Source: Terasakiella magnetica (GTDB lineage Bacteria; Pseudomonadota; Alphaproteobacteria; Rhodospirillales; Magnetospirillaceae). From it: a stretch of 64,000 bases of DNA. The position numbers were made by a program, and so were the translations under genes. Positions 24,283-35,635 of this stretch are shown here, one piece after another. The stretch covers positions 186,001 to 250,000 of the forward strand of contig CACVCF010000001.1 of the NCBI GenBank assembly GCA_902729415.1, given 5' to 3'. The notes beneath the pieces were generated by a model, which saw nothing but the letters and a program-made list of their open reading frames with translations, was not told the DNA's origin and searched no databases. Each line of letters opens with the position of its first letter. Within the stretch, counting starts at the first letter, position 1.

Positions 24283-25047
24283 ATGATGACCGACCACACG
24301 CCCACCTCCTCATCCGGCACCACCCATTTCGGCTTCCGCACCGTGGCGGAAGAGGAAAAGGTCTCGCTGGTCCGCGACGTCTTTGATTCCGTCGCCGGCA
24401 AATACGACCTGATGAACGACCTGATGAGTGCGGGCGTTCACCGGCTGTGGAAGTCGGCCTTCCTCGACATGCTGCGGCCCCAGCCCGGCCAGACGCTATT
24501 GGATGTGGGCGGCGGCACCGGCGACATCGCCTTTGGCTGGAAAAAGCGCGGCGGCGGACCGGTGACGGTGTGCGACATCAACCGCGAGATGCTGGCGGTG
24601 GGGCGCGACCGCTCCTATGACCGCAATCTGGTTGGCGACGTGTCGTGGGTGTGCGGCAATGCCGAAAGCCTGCCGATTCCATCGCGCAGCGTCGACCGCT
24701 ACACCATCGCCTTCTGCCTGCGCAACGTTACCCATTGGGACCGCGCCATCGCCGAGGCATACCGGGTGCTCAAGCCCGGTGGGCGCTTCATGTGCCTGGA
24801 ATTCAGCCATGTCATCCTACCGGGGCTGAAGCAGCTCTACGACACCTACTCCTTCACCATTCTGCCCAAGGTTGGCGGAATGGTCACCGGCAATGCCGAG
24901 GCCTATCAATATCTGGTCGAAAGCATCCGCAAGTTCCCGCCCCAGGAGGAAATGGTCGCCATGGTCCGGAACGCCGGCTTCGAACAGGTGTCGGTCCGCA
25001 ACCTCTCGGCGGGCATCGCCGCCATTCATTCGGGCTGGCGCCTGTGA
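24283..25047 (+). CDS. ubiE: Ubiquinone/menaquinone C-methyltransferase
   Basis: SAM-dependent C-methylation of the demethylated quinone ring. 254 residues from ATG 24283. Motif I is LLDVGGGTGDIAFG (about residues 72-85); UbiE family signatures are FDSVAGKYDLMNDLMSAGVH near the N terminus and RVLKPGGRFMCLEFSHV. Upstream in-frame codons back to 24160 overlap the channel gene and lack similarity, so they are excluded. The stop overlaps the ubiB GTG start (GTGA). Confidence 0.95.
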   Translation: MMTDHTPTSSSGTTHFGFRTVAEEEKVSLVRDVFDSVAGKYDLMNDLMSAGVHRLWKSAFLDMLRPQPGQTLLDVGGGTGDIAFGWKKRGGGPVTVCDINREMLAVGRDRSYDRNLVGDVSWVCGNAESLPIPSRSVDRYTIAFCLRNVTHWDRAIAEAYRVLKPGGRFMCLEFSHVILPGLKQLYDTYSFTILPKVGGMVTGNAEAYQYLVESIRKFPPQEEMVAMVRNAGFEQVSVRNLSAGIAAIHSGWRL

Positions 25048-26582
25048 TCCGGGCGGCGCGCAACCTCAACCGTCTGTTCACCATCGGCCGGGTACTGGCG
25101 CGCCACGACGCGCTGTTCCTGCTGGAAGACGCCCTGCCCGCCGCCCGCCATCTGTCGGCGCTGCTGCGCGGCGGCAAGCCGCCGGTGGGCCAAGGCCGGC
25201 CCGGCGAGCGTCTGGCCGTGGCCCTGACCGAGCTTGGCCCCACCTTCATCAAGCTGGGTCAGGCGCTGTCGACCCGCGCCGACCTGCTGGGCGAAGAGAT
25301 GGCCGCCGACCTGTCGGGGTTGCAGGACAAGCTGCCCCCCTTCCCCGCCCATGAGGCGCGGCAGATCATCGAGGAAGAGCTGGGCGGCCCGCTGGACCAG
25401 TTCTATTCCAGTTTCGACGACACTCCCGTCGCCGCCGCCTCCATCGCCCAGGTTCATTTCGCCGTCACCGCCGATGGCCGCGAAGCCGCCGTCAAGGTGC
25501 TGCGCCCCGGCGTCGAGGCCAAATTCCACCGCGACATCGATCTGCTGTACTGGCTGGCGGAATGGGCCGAGTTGACGGTACCGCGCATCCGCCGTCTGAA
25601 ACCGGTCGAGACGGTCAAGACCTTCGAGGATTCCGTCACCCTGGAGATGGATCTTCGCTTTGAAGCCGCCGCCGCCGCCGAGCTGGGGGAAAATTTCCGC
25701 GGCGACGAAAGCTTTCGGGTGCCCGAGGTCGATTGGCTGCGCACCGGCAGGCGTCTGCTGACGCTGGAGCGGGTCTACGGCACCCCGGTCGATGAGGTCG
25801 AGACCCTGCGGGCCGCGGGGCACGACCCTGCCGCCATCCTGGCCAAGGCCGCCGAGGCCTTCTTCAACCAGGTCTTCCGCGACGGTTTTTTCCACGCTGA
25901 CATGCATCCCGGCAATCTGTTCATCGATGCCGGGGGCAATCTGGTGGCGGTGGATTTCGGCATCATGGGCCGGGTGGATCAGCGCACGCGGCGTTTCCTG
26001 GGTGAGATGCTGCTGGGCTTTCTGTCGGGCGATTACCGCAAGGTGGCCGAGGTGCATTTCGCCGCCGGGTACGTTTCGGCCGAGCACTCGGTGGACGCCT
26101 TTACCCAGGCGGCGCGCTCCATCGCCGAGCCCATCCTGGGGCGGCCCATCAACGAGATTTCCATCGCCAAGCTGCTGGGGCAACTGTTCCAGGTCACCGA
26201 GACCTTCGCCATGGAGACCCAGCCTCAGCTGCTGATGCTGCAAAAGAGCATGCTGGTGGCCGAGGGCGTCGGGCGTATCCTCGACCCGCAGGTCAATATG
26301 TGGCAGATGGCCCAGCCGCTGATCGAAGGCTGGATGCGCGCCAATCTCGGCCCCGAGGCCAAGGTGCGCGAGACCGTGATCAATGTGGTCGGCGCCCTGG
26401 AGCGCCTGCCGCGTCTGCTCAACGACACCGAAAAAACCTATGCCATGCTGGTCAATCAGGGCCTCAAACTGCATCCCGACACGGTCAAGACCATCTTCGG
26501 CGAGCAGCATCCCCGCCGCACCTCCTCCATGTTCGGCTGGGTTCTGGCCGCTCTGCTGGCGGTGCTGCTGGTCCTGAAATAG
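25044..26582 (+). CDS. ubiB: Atypical protein-kinase-like ubiquinone biosynthesis factor
   Basis: ADCK/COQ8-like ATPase needed for ubiquinone synthesis at the membrane. 512 residues. KxGQ motif in FIKLGQALSTRADLLGEE, Ala-rich nucleotide loop VAAASIAQVHFAV (replaces the kinase Gly loop), invariant lysine in AAVKVLRPGV, HADMHPGNLF catalytic loop and VDFGIMGR metal motif. A C-terminal hydrophobic segment (MFGWVLAALLAVLLVLK) anchors it. GTG 25044 start is chosen because it overlaps the ubiE stop and conservation begins there; the longer frame crosses ubiE. Confidence 0.95.
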   Translation: MIRAARNLNRLFTIGRVLARHDALFLLEDALPAARHLSALLRGGKPPVGQGRPGERLAVALTELGPTFIKLGQALSTRADLLGEEMAADLSGLQDKLPPFPAHEARQIIEEELGGPLDQFYSSFDDTPVAAASIAQVHFAVTADGREAAVKVLRPGVEAKFHRDIDLLYWLAEWAELTVPRIRRLKPVETVKTFEDSVTLEMDLRFEAAAAAELGENFRGDESFRVPEVDWLRTGRRLLTLERVYGTPVDEVETLRAAGHDPAAILAKAAEAFFNQVFRDGFFHADMHPGNLFIDAGGNLVAVDFGIMGRVDQRTRRFLGEMLLGFLSGDYRKVAEVHFAAGYVSAEHSVDAFTQAARSIAEPILGRPINEISIAKLLGQLFQVTETFAMETQPQLLMLQKSMLVAEGVGRILDPQVNMWQMAQPLIEGWMRANLGPEAKVRETVINVVGALERLPRLLNDTEKTYAMLVNQGLKLHPDTVKTIFGEQHPRRTSSMFGWVLAALLAVLLVLK

Positions 26583-26612
26583 CGGGGATCGCCCCCCTTC
26601 AATCGATTTTTA

Positions 26613-26640
26613 TTGTTCCCGGCGCGCGCACCGCTATACT
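26613..26640 (+). promoter_or_regulatory. Candidate sigma-70 promoter of the PfkB kinase gene
   Basis: TTGTTC, 16-base spacer, TATACT; the -10 is close to consensus. Lies in the 152-base gap after ubiB. A hairpin CGCCGC-aggac-GCGGCG with flanking CCTCC/GGAGG (26655-26684) follows in the leader. Confidence 0.55.
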
Positions 26641-26734
26641 GCGCCGCAATATTGCCTCCCCACGCCGCAGGACGCGGCGGGAGGCTTCCCGTGCTGGATG
26701 CGGGCATAAGCTATCTCGAAAGGCCGCTACGACT

Positions 26735-27751
26735 ATGGCTGACAACAGCACCCACGTCGCCGGTATCGGCAACGCGATCGTCGATGTGCTGGTTCATGCC
26801 GATGACCTGTTGCTGCACAGGCTCGGGCTGACCAAAGGCGTCATGACGCTGATCGACGCCCAGCAGGCCGATGCCATCTACAGCCAGCTTCCCGCCGGGA
26901 TCGAATGTTCGGGTGGGTCCGCCGCCAACACCATCGCCGGAATCGCCGCCCTGGGCGGCCGCGCCGCCTATGTGGGCAAGGTCAAGGACGACCAGTTGGG
27001 CCAGGTGTTCCGCCACGACATCCGCAGCGCCGGTGTAACCTTCGACACGGCACCGTCGGTCTCGGGTGCCGCCACCGCCCGCTGTTTCGTGCTGGTGACC
27101 CCCGACGCCCAACGCACCATGCTGACCTATCTCGGCGCCTGCATCGAACTGGGGCCGGACGATATCGACCATGCCGCGATCACCGGGGCCGAGGTTACCT
27201 ATCTCGAAGGCTACCTCTACGATCCGCCCCAGGCCAAGCGCGCCTTCCTGTCCGCCGCCACCGCCGCCCATGGCGCGGGGCGTATGGTGTCGCTGTCGCT
27301 GTCCGACCCCTTCTGCGTCGATCGTCACCGCGCCGCCTTTGTGGACCTCGTCGCCCAGCATGTGGACATCTTGTTCGCCAACGAGGCCGAGCTGTGCGCG
27401 CTGTACCAGACCGAGGATTTTGACACCGCCATCCGCCAAGTGCGCGGCCATTGCCGCGTCGCCGCCGTGACGCGCGGCGACAAGGGCTCGGTGGTGGTGA
27501 CCGACGAGGATATCCACGTCATCGCCGCTGACCCGGTCGAGGCGGTGGTCGACACCACCGGCGCAGGCGATCTTTACGCCGCCGGTTTCCTATTTGGTTT
27601 TACCCAGGGGCGGGATCTCGCCACCTGCGCCATGCTGGGCGGCATCGCCGCCGGCGAAATCATCTCCCACTTCGGCGCCCGGCCCGAGCATTCGCTCAAG
27701 GACCTGGTGCGGCGCAAGCTGGGCCCGCAAATCTTCGATAATCTTCGCTGA
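26735..27751 (+). CDS. PfkB-family sugar/nucleoside kinase (adenosine-kinase-like)
   Basis: 338 residues. Ribokinase-fold kinase: N-terminal [14 protein letters not shown], the GGSAANT substrate motif ([13 protein letters not shown]), and the C-terminal signature [18 protein letters not shown] with the catalytic aspartate and anion hole. Alphaproteobacterial members of this branch are usually annotated as adenosine kinase or PfkB-type carbohydrate kinase; the substrate cannot be fixed here. Start ATG 26735 follows GAAAGG. Eight bases separate it from typA, so the two may be co-transcribed. Confidence 0.85.
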   Translation: MADNSTHVAGIGNAIVDVLVHADDLLLHRLGLTKGVMTLIDAQQADAIYSQLPAGIECSGGSAANTIAGIAALGGRAAYVGKVKDDQLGQVFRHDIRSAGVTFDTAPSVSGAATARCFVLVTPDAQRTMLTYLGACIELGPDDIDHAAITGAEVTYLEGYLYDPPQAKRAFLSAATAAHGAGRMVSLSLSDPFCVDRHRAAFVDLVAQHVDILFANEAELCALYQTEDFDTAIRQVRGHCRVAAVTRGDKGSVVVTDEDIHVIAADPVEAVVDTTGAGDLYAAGFLFGFTQGRDLATCAMLGGIAAGEIISHFGARPEHSLKDLVRRKLGPQIFDNLR

Positions 27752-27759
27752 CGGATTTC

Positions 27760-29580
27760 ATGGAACTTCGCAACATCGCCATCATCGCCCACGTCGACCA
27801 CGGTAAAACCACCCTGGTCGATGCCATGCTCAAGCAGTCCGGCACCTTCCGGGAAAATCAGCTGGTTGCTGAACGGGTGATGGATTCCAACGACCTGGAA
27901 AAGGAGCGAGGCATCACCATCCTCGCCAAATGCACCTCGGTCGAGTGGAAGGGAATCCGCATCAACATCGTCGATACCCCCGGCCACGCCGATTTCGGCG
28001 GTGAGGTCGAGCGTATCTTGTCCATGGTGGACGGCGTCGTAGTCTTGGTGGATGCGGCCGAAGGCCCCATGCCCCAGACCAAGTTCGTCACCGGCAAGGC
28101 GCTGGGCCTGGGACTGCGCCCTATCGTGGTGGTCAACAAGGTCGATCGCGGCGACGCGCGGCCGCACGAGGTCCATGACGAGTGCTTCGACCTGTTCGCC
28201 GCCCTCGACGCCAATGACGACCAGCTGGACTTCCCCACCATGTTCGCGGTGGGCCGCGACGGCTGGGCCGACGAGTCGCTGGAAGGCCCGCGCAAGGACC
28301 TGTCGGCGCTGTTCGACCTGATCGTCAAGCACGTGCCGCCGCCGACGCGCGATCTCGACGCGCCGTTCTCCATGCTGGCCACCACCTTGGAAGCCGACCC
28401 CTATCTGGGCCGTGTTCTGACCGGCCGCATCTATTCCGGCAGCGCCAAGGTCAACATGTCGGTCAAGGGTCTGTCCCATGACGGCGCCGTGCTCGAACAG
28501 TTCCGCATCTCCAAGATCCTGGCCTTCCGCGGTATCGAGCGGGTGCCGGTGGATACCGCCGAGGCGGGCGACATCATCGCCATTTCCGGCATGACCAAGC
28601 CCACCGTGGCCGACACCATCTGCGCCCCCGAGGTCACCGAGCCCCTGAAGGCCAATCCCATCGATCCGCCGACCCTGGCCATGACCTTCTCGGTCAATGA
28701 CAGCCCGCTGGCCGGTCAGGAAGGCGACAAGGTCACGTCCCGCATGATCGGTGCCCGTCTGGCCCGCGAATGCGAAAGCAACGTCGCCATTCACATCAAG
28801 GAAACCGCCACCAAGGACGCCTTCGAGGTGTCGGGCCGCGGTGAACTTCAGTTGGGCGTGCTGATCGAGCAGATGCGCCGCGAAGGCTTCGAGCTGTCGA
28901 TCTCGCGCCCGCGCGTGCTGTTCCAGACCGACGACAGCGGCAAGCGTCTCGAACCCATCGAAGAAGTCTTCATCGACGTGGACGAGGAATATTCCGGCGC
29001 CGTAGTCGAGAAGATGAGCCTGCGCAAGGCCGAACTCACCGGCATGCGCCCCTCGGGCGGCGGCAAGACCCGCATCACCTTCCTGGCGCCCGCCCGCGGC
29101 CTGATCGGCTATCACGGCGAGTTCCTCACCGATACCCGCGGCACCGGCCTGATGAACCGCATGTTCCATGGCTATGCCCCCTATAAGGGCGCCATCGAAG
29201 GCCGCCGCAACGGCGTGCTGATCTCCAACGGCCAGGGCGACGCCGTCACCTACGCCTTGTGGAATCTGGAAGATCGCGGCGCCATGTTCATCGCCGGCAA
29301 CGTCAAGATCTACGAGGGCATGATCATCGGCGAGCACAACCGCCCCAATGACCTCGAAGTCAACGCGCTGAAGGGCAAGCAGCTCACCAACATCCGCGCC
29401 GCCGGCAAGGACGAGGCGGTCAAGCTGACCCCGGCGCGCAAGATGAGCCTGGAACAGGCCATCGCCTATATCGAGGACGACGAGCTGGTGGAAGTGACTC
29501 CCAAGTCGATCCGCCTCCGTAAGCGCCTGCTCGACCCCAACGAGCGCAAGAAGGCCGACCGGGCCAAGAAGGACGATTAG
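27760..29580 (+). CDS. typA: Ribosome-associated translational GTPase
   Basis: TypA/BipA, EF-G-like GTPase acting on ribosome assembly and stress growth. 606 residues, full length. G1 [11 protein letters not shown]2 region [11 protein letters not shown]3 [11 protein letters not shown]4 NKVD; domains II, III and V follow, and the BipA-specific C-terminal part contains [15 protein letters not shown] and [16 protein letters not shown]. Begins [15 protein letters not shown], the family start. Confidence 0.97.
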   Translation: MELRNIAIIAHVDHGKTTLVDAMLKQSGTFRENQLVAERVMDSNDLEKERGITILAKCTSVEWKGIRINIVDTPGHADFGGEVERILSMVDGVVVLVDAAEGPMPQTKFVTGKALGLGLRPIVVVNKVDRGDARPHEVHDECFDLFAALDANDDQLDFPTMFAVGRDGWADESLEGPRKDLSALFDLIVKHVPPPTRDLDAPFSMLATTLEADPYLGRVLTGRIYSGSAKVNMSVKGLSHDGAVLEQFRISKILAFRGIERVPVDTAEAGDIIAISGMTKPTVADTICAPEVTEPLKANPIDPPTLAMTFSVNDSPLAGQEGDKVTSRMIGARLARECESNVAIHIKETATKDAFEVSGRGELQLGVLIEQMRREGFELSISRPRVLFQTDDSGKRLEPIEEVFIDVDEEYSGAVVEKMSLRKAELTGMRPSGGGKTRITFLAPARGLIGYHGEFLTDTRGTGLMNRMFHGYAPYKGAIEGRRNGVLISNGQGDAVTYALWNLEDRGAMFIAGNVKIYEGMIIGEHNRPNDLEVNALKGKQLTNIRAAGKDEAVKLTPARKMSLEQAIAYIEDDELVEVTPKSIRLRKRLLDPNERKKADRAKKDD

Positions 29581-29602
29581 TCGTCCACCTCGGACAAACA
29601 CG

Positions 29603-29639
29603 AAGGGCCGGAGTTTCCACTCCGGCCCTTTTGGTTTTT
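29603..29639 (+). terminator. Rho-independent terminator of typA
   Basis: AAGGGCCGGAG-tttcca-CTCCGGCCCTT followed by TTGGTTTTTGG, 23 bases after the typA stop. Confidence 0.92.
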
Positions 29640-29645
29640 GGTGTC

Positions 29646-29675
29646 ATGGAAGGCGCGGCGGACCGCGCCTTCCAT
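29646..29675 (-). terminator. Hairpin at the 3' end of htpG
   Basis: Perfect 13-base stem ATGGAAGGCGCGG-cgga-CCGCGCCTTCCAT just beyond the htpG stop. On the minus strand the following bases are A-rich rather than T-rich, so termination may rely on it together with the adjacent typA hairpin. Confidence 0.6.
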
Positions 29676-29679
29676 AAGA

Positions 29680-31548
<1,869 letters not shown>

Positions 31549-31593
31549 GACCGGTCAATCTCCCTCAAATGGTAAAATATTAAAGGCGCTCTG

Positions 31594-31622
31594 ATATGAG
31601 GTGATAGGGCGAAGGTTGCAAG
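31594..31622 (-). promoter_or_regulatory. Candidate RpoH (heat shock) promoter of htpG
   Basis: On the minus strand CTTGCAA, 15-base spacer, CTCATAT, about 46 bases before the htpG start. Compares with the sigma-32 consensus CTTGAA / CCCATNT. The remainder of the 255-base gap to hpf shows nothing else I can name. Confidence 0.45.
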
Positions 31623-31803
31623 TGCGTCGATTCTCCTAAAGAATGGATATCTCTTCCGGGCGTTGCCTTAGGCGCCGCAAATGGTTATGTATGGCGCCCC
31701 GAGTTTTTGAGATCCGGTCCGCCCGGATGAACGAAGCACCGTGTCGCAAGGCGTCCCCCCATAGGGTCGGGACGGAACGGCGACCGATTTGATGGAGACG
31801 TTG

Positions 31804-32166
31804 ATGCAGATTCCCCTCCAGATCACCTTTCACGGCATTGATCACTCCGATGCCGTCGAAACCCGCATCCGCGAAAAGGTGGCCAAGCTGGAGCAGCTGT
31901 ACGATAGAATCACCAGCTGTCGCGTGGTGATCGAGTCGCACCACCGCAACACCTCCAACCTGCACCACAAGGGTGAGCCCTTCCACATCCGCATCGACCT
32001 GACCGTTCCCGGCTCCGAGCTGGTGGTCAAGCGCGATCCCAAGGACAGCCACGTCAATGAAGACATCTACGTGGCCCTGCGCGAGGCGTTCGGTGGTATC
32101 GAGCGCCAGTTGAAGGAATACATCGCCCGCCAGCGTGGTGATGTTAAGGCTCGCGCTCAGGCGTGA
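31804..32166 (+). CDS. hpf: Ribosome hibernation promoting factor, short form
   Basis: RaiA/HPF-family protein that binds the 30S decoding site and inactivates ribosomes in stress or stationary phase. About 120 residues: MQIPLQITFHGIDHSDAVET, then the conserved REKVAKLEQLYDRITSCRVV and the basic helix end. It lacks the C-terminal dimerisation domain of long HPF, so it is a short form. Start ATG 31804 is chosen because GGAG lies 6 bases upstream and the family fold begins at this point; an ATG at 31792 is possible. Confidence 0.85.
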   Translation: MQIPLQITFHGIDHSDAVETRIREKVAKLEQLYDRITSCRVVIESHHRNTSNLHHKGEPFHIRIDLTVPGSELVVKRDPKDSHVNEDIYVALREAFGGIERQLKEYIARQRGDVKARAQA

Positions 32167-32178
32167 AGACCAACTGAG

Positions 32179-32205
32179 GCATGGGTGGGGCACTCCCACC
32201 CATGC
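32179..32205 (+). terminator. Terminator hairpin after hpf
   Basis: Perfect 11-base stem GCATGGGTGGG-gcact-CCCACCCATGC, 12 bases after the hpf stop, followed by ATCAAGTTTCTTGAT, itself a small dyad. The T-tract is weak. Confidence 0.6.
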
Positions 32206-32314
32206 ATCAAGTTTCTTGATCGATCCCCCTTGCGCTGTTGATGTTCGCAGGCGCATGAGGTAAAAAGCATTCACGCTATTGCAGTGCAGCATTTTGCTGC
32301 GGCGTTGGACGCTC

Positions 32315-33172
32315 ATGAACATCGATCTCGCCCGAACATTCCTGGAAATCGTCGATACCGGCAACTTTAACAAGGCTGCCGAACGCCTGAGCGTGACTCA
32401 ATCCACGGTCAGCATGCGCATCAAGGCCCTGGAGGATGAGTTGGGACGACCGCTGTTCGTCCGCTCTAAGTCGGGCACGGCGCTTACCGCCGCCGGAACC
32501 CAGTTCCGCCGCTATGCCACCACCATGGTGCGGGTATGGGAGCAGGCGCGTCAGGAACTGGCGCTGCCCCCCGGTTTCCGCACTGTCTTGAATGTGGGCG
32601 GCCAATTCTCCCTATGGGACCGCCTGCTGGTGCAGTGGATTCCCTGGATGCGCACCGCCATGCCCGACGTGGCGCTGCGGGCCGAGGTGGGAACCTCCGA
32701 CGGCCTGATGCGGCAATTGATCGAAGGCTTGCTGGATGTGGGGGTGATGTACTCGCCGCTGAGCCGCCCCGGCCTGCATATCGAGAAACTGCTGGAAGAG
32801 CGCTTGGTGCTGGTCTCGACGCAGCGCCGCTCGGCGGCCGAATGGGACGACGATTACGTCTTGGTGGATTGGGGGCCGGAATTCCGCGCGGCCCACAGCC
32901 GGGCCTTTCCCGATCTCAAGACTCCGGCGGTATCGGTGGGCTTAGGGGCTTTGGGGCTTCAGCACATCCTGGCCCATGGCGGCAGCGGCTATTTCCCCAT
33001 GCGGGTGGTGCGCGGCCATCTGGCGGCGGGACGATTGTTCGAGACCACCGGCGCGGCGGAATTCCGCCGTCCGGCCTATCTGGTCTATGCCGAAGACGAA
33101 ACCCGCGACGACTGGTTCGCCACCGCCCTGGACGGCCTGCGCTACGTCGCCTCCCTCGAAAGCGAGGAATAG
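32315..33172 (+). CDS. LysR-family transcriptional regulator
   Basis: 285 residues. N-terminal winged HTH MNIDLARTFLEIVDTGNFNK then AAERLSVTQSTVSMRIKALE, linker, and a shortish effector-binding domain (about 90-285). Start ATG 32315 is the usual LysR start; upstream in-frame codons have no similarity. Unlike most LysR genes it has no divergent neighbour; it follows hpf and converges on the HAD gene with a 31-base 3' overlap. Target unknown. Confidence 0.85.
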   Translation: MNIDLARTFLEIVDTGNFNKAAERLSVTQSTVSMRIKALEDELGRPLFVRSKSGTALTAAGTQFRRYATTMVRVWEQARQELALPPGFRTVLNVGGQFSLWDRLLVQWIPWMRTAMPDVALRAEVGTSDGLMRQLIEGLLDVGVMYSPLSRPGLHIEKLLEERLVLVSTQRRSAAEWDDDYVLVDWGPEFRAAHSRAFPDLKTPAVSVGLGALGLQHILAHGGSGYFPMRVVRGHLAAGRLFETTGAAEFRRPAYLVYAEDETRDDWFATALDGLRYVASLESEE

Positions 33173-33840
33173 GCTTCCAGCCACGCCGTCAGATCGTCGG
33201 TGATGTGATGGACGTGCGACAGGTCGACCTCGTCTTGCTTCAGCACCTCGGTGTCGGGATGGCCGTCTTCGCGCACCCACAAGGTAGTCATGCCGATGGC
33301 GGCGGCGGGAGCCAGATTGCGGGCCAGATCCTCCACCATCATGGCGCTTCTGGGATCAAAGCGGTGGCGCTCGACCATCATGGTATAGGTCTCGGGCTGG
33401 GGCTTGGGCAGGAATCCGGCAGCCTTGATATCGAAGACACCGTCGAAATGCCGGGCGATCCCCAACCGGTTCAGCACCTGTTCGGCATGGCGTTCCGAGC
33501 CGTTGGTGAAGATCAGCTTGCGCCCCTCCAGGCGATCCAGCGCCGCATCCAGGCGGGGCGCCACGTCGAGCACGCTGTGATCGATGTCGTGGACATAGGT
33601 AAGAAAAGCCTCGGGCTCCAGGCCGTTCACCAACATCAGGCCGCGCAAAGTGGTGCCGAATTCACGGTAATACCGCTTTTGCAGGCGATAGGCTTCGTCC
33701 AGATCGAGGCCCAGACGCTCGGCGATGAAACGGCGCATCCTGACATCGATCTGGGGGAACAGACTCGACGAGGCGGGATACAAGGTGTTGTCCAGATCAA
33801 AGACCCAGGTCTCGATCCGCGGGGGCGGTGTGGGGTTCAT
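33142..33840 (-). CDS. HAD-family pyrimidine 5'-nucleotidase-like phosphatase
   Basis: 232 residues. All HAD motifs are visible: I FDLDNTLYP (nucleophile aspartate about residue 15), II FTNGSERH, III lysine in LPKPQPETY, IV MMVEDLARNL. The helical cap between motifs I and II matches the Sdt1/pyrimidine 5'-nucleotidase subgroup (L-Y-P plus R-x-G-L...). Likely a soluble nucleotide phosphatase for housecleaning; the substrate is not proven by sequence. Convergent overlap with the LysR gene. Confidence 0.8.
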   Translation of the reverse strand: MNPTPPPRIETWVFDLDNTLYPASSSLFPQIDVRMRRFIAERLGLDLDEAYRLQKRYYREFGTTLRGLMLVNGLEPEAFLTYVHDIDHSVLDVAPRLDAALDRLEGRKLIFTNGSERHAEQVLNRLGIARHFDGVFDIKAAGFLPKPQPETYTMMVERHRFDPRSAMMVEDLARNLAPAAAIGMTTLWVREDGHPDTEVLKQDEVDLSHVHHITDDLTAWLEAYSSLSREAT

Positions 33841-33955
33841 CCGCTACAGGTACCGCTCCACCGTCTGTAACGCAAGGTTCGCGGGTTAGGGGGTCGTTAA
33901 GCGCCTCGGCCTATGGTAAGCAGAAGTGGGAAGGCAGCTTTGGATAGCGCGGCGG

Positions 33956-35635
33956 ATGAATTCAACCGGCGATAAACAATGGGGCGGCGCCGCCAGTGGC
34001 GGACGCCCCACGGCGGCGTTGGATATGGGAGGGCTGAACGCTTTCCCAGGTCCGGCCTTGCTGCTGGACCGTGACGGCGTGGTGCTGGCCGGTAACGGCC
34101 GGGCCGAGCCCCTGGCTGTCGCCCTCGCCCAGGGCCGCATCGCCGGTCTGGAAGAGGTTCTGGCCGCCCCCGGCACTACGCGGGTCGAAGGCATTCCCCT
34201 GGCCGGTGGCGGCACCCTTATTCTTGATCTGGTGGCGATTCCCACCGCCACCGGCACATTCTTGCTGCTGGCCCGCGACGTGACGCTGGAGCGCAATCTG
34301 CGCGCCGCCTTGGTGGAATCGCGCCAGCGCTACAAGGATCTGGTCGAGATTTCCAGCGACTTCGCCTGGGAGGTCGGTCACGACGGCCGTTTTGTCTTCG
34401 TCAGTCCCAAGGGGGCGCTGGGCTTTGCTGCCGAGGATCTGGTGGGCCGCATGCCCGAGGACTACATCATCCAGGGCGAGGGCCAAAACGGCCCCGGCCC
34501 CTTCGGCGCCCTGCTGGAGGTGGAAGATATCGAGGTGTGGATGCGCCAATCCGACGGCAGCCAGGTCTGCCTACTGGCCTCGGCAACGCCGGTCCGCAAC
34601 GAGCGGGCGGAGTGGCGCGGCGCTCGTGGTGTTTGCCGTGACGTGACGCAGGAAATGCTGCGTGATGCGGCGCTGAGCCGCGCCAACAGCCGCGAGCGTC
34701 TGTTATCCTATATCGTGCGCACCATCCGCGACGAAGTCGATCCGGCGGACATGCTGAAAACCGCCGCCGAGGCCACCGCCCGCGCCTTAGGCGCCAGCGG
34801 CTGCCAGATTTTCCGCATCCTGCCCGACGACTCGGACTTCCATCTGGCGGCCCAATCGGGCGAGGCGGGCGACCACAGCAGCATCTTGGATTCCTTCTTG
34901 AATTCGGACCACTTCGACAGCGATGTCGGATCATGGCGGGTTTTGTCCACCGTCTGCCGCTATCGCCAGTCCATCAACGGCGCCGTGGTCCTGTGGCGCA
35001 CCGATGCCCGCGCCGCCTGGAGCGATGACGAGCGGTTGCTGATCGACGATGTCGCCATTCAGGTCGGACTGGCCAACGAGCAGATCACCAATCACGAGGG
35101 CATGCTGAAACTGTCGCGGACCGACGGACTGACCGGTCTGTTCAACCGCCGCGCCTTCTTCGAGGAAATCACTCGGCGCTTCCACCGCCTGAAGCATGAA
35201 GGCAAGCCCGCCGCCCTGATCTATGTCGATCTCGACAATTTCAAAGCGGTCAACGACATCCACGGGCACCAGACCGGCGATCAGGCCCTGTTGGCGGTGC
35301 GCGACCTGCTGTTGCAGCATACCCGGCCGGTGGATCTGGTGGCGCGGCTGGGCGGCGACGAATTCGCCATCTGGCTGGAGGCCGCCGAAGAGCGTATCGC
35401 AGTCCAGCGCTGCCGTGACATGCTGGCGGCGGCGCATGAGTTGGGGCATTTTTCCGGCAGCCCGGAAAAGCCGCTGGGACTTTCCCTGGGGGTGGCTGTC
35501 CATGGCGGCCAGGACCAGGAAAGCATCGAGGAGTTGATCGCCCGCGCCGACAAGGCCATGTATGAAGTCAAGCGTGACGGTAAGGGCGATTGGCGGCTGG
35601 CGCCGCCCCTTGGGGCCGAGGGAGACGCACCGTGA
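33956..35635 (+). CDS. PAS / GAF-like / GGDEF diguanylate cyclase
   Basis: About 559 residues, predicted soluble (no membrane helix). Order: a degenerate N-terminal PAS-like part (about 25-105), a PAS domain (about 110-235, DLVEISSDFAWEVGHDGRFV), a GAF-like region (about 250-390), and GGDEF (about 395-559). The active-site motif is GGDEF at residues 466-470 and an inhibitory RxxD site (RPVD, 457-460) lies five residues before it, so product-inhibited c-di-GMP synthesis is predicted. Start could also be GTG 33926. The stop overlaps the DUF2336 start (GTGA). Confidence 0.88.
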   Translation: MNSTGDKQWGGAASGGRPTAALDMGGLNAFPGPALLLDRDGVVLAGNGRAEPLAVALAQGRIAGLEEVLAAPGTTRVEGIPLAGGGTLILDLVAIPTATGTFLLLARDVTLERNLRAALVESRQRYKDLVEISSDFAWEVGHDGRFVFVSPKGALGFAAEDLVGRMPEDYIIQGEGQNGPGPFGALLEVEDIEVWMRQSDGSQVCLLASATPVRNERAEWRGARGVCRDVTQEMLRDAALSRANSRERLLSYIVRTIRDEVDPADMLKTAAEATARALGASGCQIFRILPDDSDFHLAAQSGEAGDHSSILDSFLNSDHFDSDVGSWRVLSTVCRYRQSINGAVVLWRTDARAAWSDDERLLIDDVAIQVGLANEQITNHEGMLKLSRTDGLTGLFNRRAFFEEITRRFHRLKHEGKPAALIYVDLDNFKAVNDIHGHQTGDQALLAVRDLLLQHTRPVDLVARLGGDEFAIWLEAAEERIAVQRCRDMLAAAHELGHFSGSPEKPLGLSLGVAVHGGQDQESIEELIARADKAMYEVKRDGKGDWRLAPPLGAEGDAP

